A stretch of DNA of 10,549 bases from an uncultured Clostridium sp. (GTDB lineage: Bacteria > Bacillota > Clostridia > Lachnospirales > Lachnospiraceae), in assembly GCA_945946715.1 (NCBI GenBank), contig CAMEWU010000068.1, forward strand, positions 1 through 10,549, written 5' to 3'. The notes under the pieces are model-generated. The model was not told the origin of the DNA. It ran no database searches and saw only the letters and a program-made list of their open reading frames with translations. The position numbers were made by a program, and so were the translations under genes. Of the stretch, positions 1-5,514 are shown piece by piece. How positions within the stretch are numbered: position 1 is the stretch's first letter; every line of letters begins with the position of its first letter.

Positions 1-1268
1 GAATTGGCATGTGCAGTTAACTGTTCCGACTCTGCAAATGCAATAATATCCTTATGAATCGGCTCTAAAGCTTCTCTGGAATAGTATATAATACTTGATT
101 TCTTTATAAAATCATCCACACTTAACGGAGAAAAGAATTTGGCAGTTCCATTAGTCGGAAGTACATGATTCGGTCCGGCAAAATAGTCTCCCAGCGGTTC
201 TGAACTGTATTCTCCCAGGAAAATAGCTCCCGCATTCTGAACTTTCGTCATCACGTCAAATGGATTTCTCGTTACAATCTCCAAATGCTCAGATGCAATC
301 TGATTGACTGCATCCAAAGCATCCTCCATAGATTCTGCCACCAGCATATATCCAAAGTTTTCCAAAGATTTGGTTATAATCTCTTTTCTGGATAACTGTT
401 CCACAAACTTATCTACTTCCACGGACACCTGATCCGCCAATGCTTCACTGGTAGTAACTAAGATGGCACTTGCCAGTTCATCATGTTCTGCCTGGGATAA
501 CAAATCAGCCGCTACATATCTTGGATTCGCCGTCTCATCTGCCAGCACCAAAATCTCACTTGGCCCCGCAATGGAATCAATCCCTACAAAACCATTGACT
601 GCTTTCTTTGCCAATGCAACAAAGATATTTCCCGGTCCCACAATCTTATCCACTGCCGGAATCGTATTCGTTCCATATGCCAAGGCGGCAATTGCCTGAG
701 CACCACCCACTTTATAAATGGCATCGACACCTGCCTCGCAGGCAGCCACTAATGTTGTAGAACACACCTTACCTTCCGCATTACATGGAGTTGTCATAAT
801 AATGCTGCCAACACCGGCTACTTTTGCCGGTACAATATTCATTAATACGGAGGATGGATATACCGCTTTTCCACCCGGCACATACACACCTACTTTACTA
901 AGGGCAGTTATCTTCTGTCCCAGTATGGTTCCATTTGGTTTCGAATCAAACCAGCTATACTGCTTCTGCTTCTCATGATAATCCCGAATATTTACCAGTG
1001 CCTTACGAATTACCTCTAACAATTCCGGTTCTACCTCTGAATAAGCGGCATCAATTTCCGCCTGTGTAACCTGCATGGTATCTGCCGTCAGCCTTGCATG
1101 ATCGAATTTCTCCGTATAGGCTAACACAGCATCGTCTCCATTTTTCGCTACGTTATCCACTATTTCCTGAACTACTTCTACATAAAAACCGTAATTATTC
1201 GGACTACGCTTTAATAAATCATTTAAGATATTCTTTTTGGTTTCTTCTGTTAATTTTACCTTACGCAT
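1..1268 (-). CDS. hisD: Histidinol dehydrogenase, 3' end cut by window edge
   Basis: HisD catalyses the last two steps of histidine synthesis, the NAD-dependent oxidation of L-histidinol through histidinal to histidine, as a cytoplasmic zinc homodimer. I translated this frame by hand from ATG 1268: 422 codons remain open to the edge. Family motifs are present: YVPGGKA near residue 129, VGPGNIFV near 210, IAGPSEI near 233, LLSQAEHD (Gln259, His262), SEHLE (Glu327, His328), GDYFAGPNHVLPT (Asp361) and a C-terminal His420. From memory, E. coli HisD uses Gln259, His262, Asp360 and His419 as zinc ligands, so the metal site is complete and only about ten residues or fewer are missing. AGGAGG lies a suitable distance before the ATG. 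It starts 24 bp after hisG, so it is third in a hisZ-hisG-hisD operon. Confidence 0.97.
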   Translation of the reverse strand, partial: MRKVKLTEETKKNILNDLLKRSPNNYGFYVEVVQEIVDNVAKNGDDAVLAYTEKFDHARLTADTMQVTQAEIDAAYSEVEPELLEVIRKALVNIRDYHEKQKQYSWFDSKPNGTILGQKITALSKVGVYVPGGKAVYPSSVLMNIVPAKVAGVGSIIMTTPCNAEGKVCSTTLVAACEAGVDAIYKVGGAQAIAALAYGTNTIPAVDKIVGPGNIFVALAKKAVNGFVGIDSIAGPSEILVLADETANPRYVAADLLSQAEHDELASAILVTTSEALADQVSVEVDKFVEQLSRKEIITKSLENFGYMLVAESMEDALDAVNQIASEHLEIVTRNPFDVMTKVQNAGAIFLGEYSSEPLGDYFAGPNHVLPTNGTAKFFSPLSVDDFIKKSSIIYYSREALEPIHKDIIAFAESEQLTAHAN

Positions 1269-1292
1269 CTATATATGCCTCCTGCTATGTAA

Positions 1293-1934
1293 TTACTTAG
1301 TAATTAATCCATTTAAATCATTTAATAATTGACGAATCCTCTGATGCTCCATCTTCAGACTAACCTGATTCACAACAATTCTGGCAGATAACGGACAGAT
1401 TTCCTCTAGAACCTCTAATCCATTTTCTCTTAATGTAGCACCTGTTTCCACAATATCTACAATCACTTCTGATAATCCTACAATTGGTGCCAATTCTACA
1501 GAACCATTTAACTTTACAATCTCTACCGTCTGATTCTTCTGATTCTGGAAATAATCCTTTGCAATATTCGGATACTTGGTAGCCACCCGGATAATCTCAT
1601 TCTTTTGTAACAATTCTCTTGCAGATGCCGGGCCACAGACACACATCCGACACTTACCCAGATTCAAATCCATCACTTCATATAGGTTTCTGCCTTCTTC
1701 TAATATGGTATCCTTTCCAACTACTCCAATATCTGCAGCACCATACTCTACATAAGTTGGTACGTCCGAAGCTTTAGCCAGAAAGAATTTTACCTTTAAT
1801 TCTTCATTTACAAATAATAACTTTCTGGTATCCGGGTCCTTCATTTCCTCACAGGTGATACCTACCTGTTCCAGCAATCCTAAGGTCTGCTTTGCTAAAC
1901 GCCCTTTTGCCAGGGCAAAAGTTAAATATCTCAT
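1293..1934 (-). CDS. hisG: ATP phosphoribosyltransferase catalytic subunit, short form
   Basis: HisG condenses ATP with PRPP to phosphoribosyl-ATP, the committed first step of histidine synthesis. At 213 residues this is the short form (HisG-S), which lacks the C-terminal regulatory domain of the long form and needs HisZ as partner; hisZ lies immediately upstream with a 36-bp gap. The start MRYLTFALAKGRL is typical. The segment around residues 151-170 (VGLSEVIVDIVETGATLRE) matches the family's PRPP-binding signature, and VATKYPNIA lies near 117. A GAGGA ribosome binding site precedes ATG 1934. Histidine feedback would be expected to act through HisZ; this is family knowledge rather than something seen here. 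hisD follows after 24 bp. Confidence 0.97.
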   Translation of the reverse strand: MRYLTFALAKGRLAKQTLGLLEQVGITCEEMKDPDTRKLLFVNEELKVKFFLAKASDVPTYVEYGAADIGVVGKDTILEEGRNLYEVMDLNLGKCRMCVCGPASARELLQKNEIIRVATKYPNIAKDYFQNQKNQTVEIVKLNGSVELAPIVGLSEVIVDIVETGATLRENGLEVLEEICPLSARIVVNQVSLKMEHQRIRQLLNDLNGLITK

Positions 1935-1970
1935 TCTTTTATCCTCTATACTTATTCTCTAATTTCGTTT

Positions 1971-3188
1971 TTAACGCTGACACTGAAAGGTCTTCGCCTC
2001 TGCTCCATCCAGATAAATCAAGGTTTCAAAATGCTCTTTTTCCGCATAGGCTTGATAATCCTCTAAGGTTTTCTTTGCTGACATACGAATTAATTCTACC
2101 TTTTTACCTTCTTTTCTCATCTGACAACCCATTTCAATGGCTTTCTGCTGATATTCCCGTTGATATAGAAGAATGATTTCTTTCTCTTCAATCTCCACCG
2201 GAATACCCTGACGACTGATTGCATTCATTAATGCATCAATGACAAACGCAAATCCTATGGCTGGGGCATCTTTTCCAAACTGACTGAGTAACGCATTATA
2301 ACGTCCTCCTCTTACAATGGCATCACCGGTACCATAGGTATAGCCTTTGAATAAGATTCCGGTGTAATACTTAAAATCACTGAGCATACTTAAATCAAAA
2401 CCCACATGCTCCTCACAATGGTAATATGACAAAGCATGATATACCTTTTCCAAACGGTCAATGGCAATCAGGGAACGCTGATTCTGAACCAGTCCCTTTG
2501 CCCGTTCCAGCATCTCTAATCCACCAAATAACTGATCAAAGGACACTAACACCTGCTTTAAGTGTTCTGATATGTCCAAATGCTTTACATATTCCTGTAA
2601 TCCAAAGAAATTCTTATTCTGAATGTATTCCCGAATGGCAATCTCTTCCTCTTCATGCAAGCCTGCTTCTTCAATAATTCCCTTGAAGAAATCTACTTCA
2701 CCAACCTCAATCTGGAATTCCTCCAAGCCAACTGCCTGAATGCAATCTACTACTGTAGCAAGAATTTCTGCATCAGCTGCAGAACTGTCATCATTTACCA
2801 ACTCGCCACCAATCTGGGTAACTTCACATAATTTTCCCTGGTGACTGATTTTGTTAATAAAGGTATTCCCTTCATAGCAAAGTCTAATCGGTAATTCCTC
2901 TGTCTCATAATACTTAGCCACACACCGGGCAATACTTGGTGTAATATCCGGACGCAATACCAGAGTATTATTCTCTCTGTCAAAGAACTTGTACATCTCA
3001 TTGGAAGGTGCAGAACCCTTGTCCCGACTGAAAATATCAAAATATTCAAAGGTTGGTGTCTGAATATCATGATAACTATATAATTCCAACACATGATGAA
3101 GCTCACTCATGACCTTTCGTTTTCTCTTATACTCATTGTCATAAATGTCACGTACCCCATCCGGCGTATGTAATAGTTTCTCTTTCAT
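1971..3188 (-). CDS. hisZ: ATP phosphoribosyltransferase regulatory subunit (HisRS-like)
   Basis: HisZ is a catalytically inert histidyl-tRNA synthetase paralogue that assembles with short HisG into a hetero-octamer and senses histidine. The 405-residue product has the class II synthetase fold signatures: LRPDITPSIAR (78-88), the motif-2-like IRLCYEGNTFIN (about 101-112), and the HisRS-like histidine loop FKYYTGILFKGYTYG followed by IVRGGRYNALL and AIGFAF near 315. A full anticodon-binding domain is not evident; the last 90 residues are a short C-terminal domain. With hisG directly downstream, HisZ is far more likely than a true HisS. The start at ATG 3188 has an AAAGGAG site 8 bases upstream. 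A promoter is visible at 3246-3273. This is the first gene of the his operon. Confidence 0.95.
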   Translation of the reverse strand: MKEKLLHTPDGVRDIYDNEYKRKRKVMSELHHVLELYSYHDIQTPTFEYFDIFSRDKGSAPSNEMYKFFDRENNTLVLRPDITPSIARCVAKYYETEELPIRLCYEGNTFINKISHQGKLCEVTQIGGELVNDDSSAADAEILATVVDCIQAVGLEEFQIEVGEVDFFKGIIEEAGLHEEEEIAIREYIQNKNFFGLQEYVKHLDISEHLKQVLVSFDQLFGGLEMLERAKGLVQNQRSLIAIDRLEKVYHALSYYHCEEHVGFDLSMLSDFKYYTGILFKGYTYGTGDAIVRGGRYNALLSQFGKDAPAIGFAFVIDALMNAISRQGIPVEIEEKEIILLYQREYQQKAIEMGCQMRKEGKKVELIRMSAKKTLEDYQAYAEKEHFETLIYLDGAEAKTFQCQR

Positions 3189-3245
3189 CTGTGTTCTCCT
3201 TTGCTTTTTGACATAGTTTGCCTAAGCATAACTACCTAACTTAGT

Positions 3246-3273
3246 ATTATAACATATAATTTTTCATATGCAA
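3246..3273 (-). promoter_or_regulatory. Sigma-A-type promoter of the hisZGD operon
   Basis: On the minus strand TTGCAT (3273-3268) and TATAAT (3251-3246) are separated by 16 bp, and a TG one base before the -10 makes it an extended -10. Transcription would start near 3239, giving a leader of about 50 nt to the hisZ ATG. That is too short for a T-box or a leader-peptide attenuator. Position and consensus match are good; no experimental support. Confidence 0.75.
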
Positions 3274-3277
3274 GCAA

Positions 3278-3296
3278 GAGAAAACGGGATTTTCTC
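3278..3296. repeat. 7-bp inverted repeat upstream of the hisZ promoter
   Basis: GAGAAAA (3278-3284) and TTTTCTC (3290-3296) are perfect complements around a 5-base spacer. It sits just upstream of the hisZ -35 box and downstream of the toxN remnant. It could be the worn terminator of the old toxin transcript or an operator; the sequence after it on the minus strand is only weakly T-rich. The function is unclear. Confidence 0.4.
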
Positions 3297-3374
3297 AATA
3301 ATTTTATAGGAATCTATCGTTTTATTTGGGATTTTTATATCATTGAATAAATGTAAAACGAATTTCTAAAGAGC

Positions 3375-3512
3375 TCAAATGGCATTAGTAAATAAATCTA
3401 CTTCAATCAAAACTCCAACATAAGGACGTTTATGATTCTTATTTTCAGCAACTTTTGTATCGTATTTTCTTAAGAAATTAATATATTCATCTTTAACTGT
3501 ATATAATCTCAT
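3375..3512 (-). pseudogene. toxN: Truncated type III toxin, ToxN/AbiQ N-terminal fragment
   Basis: The short ORF opens MRLYTVKDEYINFLRKYD and continues to KRPYVGVLIEV before ending at 45 residues. Full ToxN/AbiQ endoribonucleases are roughly 160-190 residues and begin, as I remember them, with M-(K/R)-(F/L)-Y-T, then Y-I-x-(F/Y)-L-(R/K), a basic-Pro-(F/Y)-(I/V)-G-(I/V) element and an IE strand, in the same order and spacing. The next expected element, the PLTSPK-type active-site segment, is absent: after IEV the sequence becomes DLFTNAI and stops. The fragment should therefore lack nuclease activity. AGGAGG (3518-3523) lies 5 bases before ATG 3512, so it is probably still translated. The upstream repeats and terminator are what a type III antitoxin requires, which strengthens a call that 45 residues alone could not carry. 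I found no continuation of ToxN in the other frames. Confidence 0.75.
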
Positions 3513-3517
3513 TTTTT

Positions 3518-3523
3518 CCTCCT
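3518..3523 (-). promoter_or_regulatory. Shine-Dalgarno of the toxN remnant
   Basis: A perfect AGGAGG on the minus strand lies 5 bases before the ATG at 3512, between the antitoxin terminator and the toxin fragment. It decides the start of an ORF that would otherwise look too short to be real. Confidence 0.8.
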
Positions 3524-3539
3524 TTCATCATAATAGTTT

Positions 3540-3560
3540 AAAAAGGGCGATTTCTCGCCC
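3540..3560 (-). terminator. Rho-independent terminator between antitoxin repeats and toxN
   Basis: On the minus strand GGGCGA (3560-3555), a GAAA tetraloop (3554-3551) and TCGCCC (3550-3545) form a perfect 6-bp GC-rich stem followed by TTTTT (3544-3540). In type III systems a terminator at exactly this place lets most transcripts stop as antitoxin RNA while read-through makes toxin. An A-rich run on its other side could also let it work weakly on the plus strand. Confidence 0.88.
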
Positions 3561-3677
3561 CTTTTTTAGGTTCTCGCTTTATGGTGGAGACTCACCGCTT
3601 TTTTAGGTTCTCGCTTTATGGTGGAGACTCACCGCTTTTTTAGGTTCTCGCTTTATGGTGGAGACTCACCAGCTTTG
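3545..3677 (-). ncRNA. toxI: Type III antitoxin RNA (ToxI-like), three pseudoknot repeats
   Basis: The predicted RNA starts near 3676, just below the -10 at 3683-3688, and ends at the terminator stem at 3545. It holds three 37-nt repeats. Each can fold as an H-type pseudoknot: GGUG pairs with CACC (stem 1), and UCUC between them pairs with a downstream GAGA (stem 2) across the loop AUAAAGC. Each unit then ends ACCU plus AAAAAA (the last A-run meets the terminator stem), an A-rich linker of the kind ToxN cleaves to release single antitoxin units. Known ToxI, AntiQ and CptI arrays have about 2-6 repeats of about 34-45 nt, so three of 37 fits. The assignment rests on architecture and fold; repeats in this family share little primary sequence. 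No other RNA class I know combines this repeat, terminator and ToxN-like ORF. Confidence 0.8.
3561..3671 (-). repeat. Three tandem 37-bp direct repeats
   Basis: Copies lie at 3561-3597, 3598-3634 and 3635-3671. They are identical over 36 of 37 positions; only the outermost base of the third copy (3671, A instead of G) differs. On the plus strand each unit starts C, TTTTTT, AGG and ends CTCACC. Adjacent copies abut with no spacer, which excludes a CRISPR array. They form the body of the predicted antitoxin RNA. Confidence 0.97.
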
Positions 3678-3682
3678 ATATT

Positions 3683-3711
3683 ATTATATGCAAAAAGGCA
3701 AAATAATGCAA
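3683..3711 (-). promoter_or_regulatory. Promoter of the antitoxin RNA
   Basis: On the minus strand TTGCAT (3711-3706) and a perfect TATAAT (3688-3683) are separated by the ideal 17 bp. The predicted start near 3676 falls right before the first repeat, as expected for an antitoxin RNA that begins directly with its repeats. The -35 box lies only about 10 bp after the stop codon of the radical SAM gene. Confidence 0.85.
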
Positions 3712-3721
3712 GTTTTTTTTA

Positions 3722-4327
3722 TCATTTTAATATATAATCAAATACATCAATATTCTCAAACCCCATGTCTTTTAAAATGGAAACACTGTTTTCGACATCT
3801 GCTTCATCATTATACTCCGGAATCCTTGGTACCCGAATGCGGCATTTTCCCTGCATCTGTACCTTTGCTATGTAGGAAAGATTCTGCAATACCTTCGTGT
3901 TGGGTTGCTTCGTGTAGGATTCATAAATCACCGGATTCATAGATTTAATATCAATAATAAACTGATGTACCGGTTGTAATAAATCTTCCAGTGCCTTCTG
4001 CTCCACGAACAGCGAAGTCTCAACATTTACATTCACATGCTCCGGCAGAATTTCTATAAATTCCCGGATTGCCTCTGCATGTAATAACGATTCTCCACCA
4101 CCAAAGGTAATTCCACCATTAGTAGCAAGAAAATAACAATAATCCTGCATAACAACACTTAACAATTCTTCCCCGGTATACTCCTTATAAGGTGCCTCCC
4201 TTAAAACCTTTTGATTAATGCAGTACTTGCATTGCAATGGACATCCATATAAGCCAACCAGAGTAGTAACTCCCTCTCCGTCAACGGTCATCCGATGTCT
4301 GTTGATTGTCTGAATCTTAAAATTCAT
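3722..4327 (-). CDS. Small radical SAM protein, glycyl-radical activase-like
   Basis: The 201-residue protein has the radical SAM cluster motif CxxxCxxC at Cys29, Cys33 and Cys36 (GCPLQCKYC), preceded by HRMTVDGEGVTTLVGLYG. That stretch resembles the HxxSxxDGPGxRTxxFxxGC region of pyruvate formate-lyase activases. GGGES (76-80) fits the SAM-binding GGE motif, and the rest reads as a short beta/alpha barrel with IDIKSMNP near 130. It should cleave SAM reductively to a 5'-deoxyadenosyl radical. The inserted ferredoxin clusters of many activases (YjjW type) and a SPASM domain are absent. No glycyl-radical enzyme is in the window, so the neighbouring Cys-motif protein, which ends 3 bp upstream and is probably translationally coupled, is a candidate substrate or partner (inference). 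The start ATG 4327 uses a GGATGG site overlapping the upstream stop. Confidence 0.9.
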   Translation of the reverse strand: MNFKIQTINRHRMTVDGEGVTTLVGLYGCPLQCKYCINQKVLREAPYKEYTGEELLSVVMQDYCYFLATNGGITFGGGESLLHAEAIREFIEILPEHVNVNVETSLFVEQKALEDLLQPVHQFIIDIKSMNPVIYESYTKQPNTKVLQNLSYIAKVQMQGKCRIRVPRIPEYNDEADVENSVSILKDMGFENIDVFDYILK

Positions 4328-4330
4328 ATA

Positions 4331-4813
4331 TTACCATCCTACTTTTTCTGATGTATCCTCTTCATCCTCAGGGACATAAACCACATCCCCTTCTAATTCT
4401 ATCGGCTCCTCGTCCTCGGAATCTTTCTGAGCACCATCATTCTCATCCGTATCATCCGGATTCCAAGTCTCCTCCCCTTCAAGAACTATAGGGTCACTCT
4501 CGGTTTCACCCTCCAAAATCATCTCTGTTGTACAGGTAGAGTCACCCGGGTCTACCATTTGAACATCACCGGCTAACTGTCCATAATTACAGCCTGTCAA
4601 TCCAACACTCATAGCAACTACACCAGTAGCCAAGGCTGTTTTTGCCAGTAATGCCTGATTCAGTCTTTGTTCCTCCTGTTGACACTTCGGACATGTACCG
4701 GAACACTTTCCTTCAAATGTACACTCTGTCTGATGTAAATCAACACCGATTTTATCTGCTACTTTTTTCCGAATTTCCTTTAATTTTTTACAACGTTCCT
4801 TATGAATATCCAT
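4331..4813 (-). CDS. Cys-motif, lipobox-like and acidic-repeat protein paired with radical SAM gene
   Basis: No characterised function recognised. I place the start at ATG 4813 (MDIHKERCKK) because AGGAGG sits at 4820-4825; the in-frame ATG at 4828 would put that site inside the gene. The 160-residue product has three parts. Residues 1-50 are basic with a tight Cys cluster, Cys31-x5-Cys37-x3-Cys41-x2-Cys44 (CTFEGKCSGTCPKC), which could bind zinc or an Fe-S cluster. Residues 55-75 are hydrophobic and end in LTGC, matching a lipobox, although the 50-residue preceding region is unusually long for a lipoprotein signal. Residues 80-160 are strongly acidic with four degenerate L-(E/A)-G-(D/E) units (80-83, 100-103, 111-114, 140-143), ending VGW. 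A radical SAM enzyme follows after 3 bp. It may be a modified peptide or a surface lipoprotein; both are inference. Confidence 0.8.
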   Translation of the reverse strand: MDIHKERCKKLKEIRKKVADKIGVDLHQTECTFEGKCSGTCPKCQQEEQRLNQALLAKTALATGVVAMSVGLTGCNYGQLAGDVQMVDPGDSTCTTEMILEGETESDPIVLEGEETWNPDDTDENDGAQKDSEDEEPIELEGDVVYVPEDEEDTSEKVGW

Positions 4814-4926
4814 TTCTATCCTCCTCATTTCCGCAATGTTTCTGTTTATGAAGTTTTCTGATTTCCTTTATATAGTGTTATAAATACCGCAGATTGTTGC
4901 ACATTTTTTTTATTTTCCTGCAATCT
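4814..4926 (-). other. Gap between recU and the Cys-motif gene
   Basis: The gap is AT-rich and holds the AGGAGG of the Cys-motif gene (4820-4825). I see no convincing -35/-10 pair. An imperfect dyad (AGATTG near 4891, CAATCT near 4921) spans a long A-run and lacks a U-tract, so it is not a good terminator for recU. Confidence 0.4.
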
Positions 4927-5460
4927 TTATTCTCTGGACATTAAATCGCGACTTAAGGGCTCCAGATAATGTACTAAGACTCCATTCTTCCCATGAATAA
5001 AATTTTCTTTCGTTAATTCTTCATATTTAAAATTCTTTGGATGTCCCTGTTCCATTCGTTCTACATATTGCTTTAGCTCTTGAAACGGCATATAATACAG
5101 CTCGTTTCTGGCAGTAAAGAAAATAATTAAAAAGCTGATTCCCTGCTGTGCTTCGAATTCTTCCATAAAACGATACTGATGTTCATGAATATTCTGCATT
5201 GCAAAGGTATCCGTATTGCATTCTTTTGCATCAAAGCAAACAGGAACCCCCTGTACAACGCCGATATAGTCTACCGTTGAATCCTTCTCAAAATAAGCCA
5301 ATGTGATTTGACTACTTTCCTTATCAATTTTTATTGGTTTAATTGGCGTTGGTATCTTCTGTACCAAAGCCAGGCCCTTTTCACGATATGTTTCATTGGT
5401 GAAATTAATCAAATCCTCCAGTGTAGAGCCACGCAGTCCCCGACTGTTCCAGGTTGCCAT
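4927..5460 (-). CDS. recU: Holliday junction resolvase RecU
   Basis: RecU is the Firmicutes resolvase that cleaves four-way DNA junctions during recombination repair and chromosome segregation and modulates RecA. Diagnostic blocks are in order: NSRGLRGSTLEDLINFTN with Glu15, KIPTPIKPIKI (35-45), STVDYIGVVQG with Asp64, FDAKE with Asp77, Lys79 and Glu80 (the nuclease metal site), and NIHEHQ (90-95). At 177 residues it lacks most of the roughly 30-residue flexible N-terminal extension seen in B. subtilis RecU, as many clostridial forms seem to. ATG 5460 has an AGAGGG site 6 bases upstream. It follows the pseudouridine synthase gene by 54 bp. In B. subtilis recU sits next to the penicillin-binding protein gene ponA, which is not the case here. 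Confidence 0.95.
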   Translation of the reverse strand: MATWNSRGLRGSTLEDLINFTNETYREKGLALVQKIPTPIKPIKIDKESSQITLAYFEKDSTVDYIGVVQGVPVCFDAKECNTDTFAMQNIHEHQYRFMEEFEAQQGISFLIIFFTARNELYYMPFQELKQYVERMEQGHPKNFKYEELTKENFIHGKNGVLVHYLEPLSRDLMSRE

Positions 5461-5514
5461 ATGTTCCCTCTTTTCTCATTTGCCGATTATTCTATATATC
5501 TATCCTAATATTCG

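Noticed and set aside
463..978. Plus-strand open frames in the left end
   Set aside because: They lie opposite hisD, whose minus-strand frame carries all zinc-ligand and catalytic motifs; the plus frames have no ribosome binding site or family resemblance.
3189..3239. Histidine T-box riboswitch or leader-peptide attenuator before hisZ
   Set aside because: The predicted leader is only about 50 nt, has no run of His codons, no T-box sequence and no terminator hairpin.
3561..3671. CRISPR array
   Set aside because: The repeats are directly adjacent with no unique spacers, there are only three, and no cas gene is present.
3722..4327. Anaerobic ribonucleotide reductase activase (NrdG)
   Set aside because: The size fits, but no nrdD is adjacent and the region before the cluster motif looks more like pyruvate formate-lyase-type activases; I left the specific role open.
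4814..4828. Start of the Cys-motif gene at ATG 4828
   Set aside because: The AGGAGG at 4820-4825 would lie inside the gene and no other Shine-Dalgarno precedes 4828; ATG 4813 is correctly spaced.
4889..4926. Rho-independent terminator after recU
   Set aside because: The dyad AGATTG/CAATCT has a loop of more than 20 bases and no U-tract in the direction of transcription.
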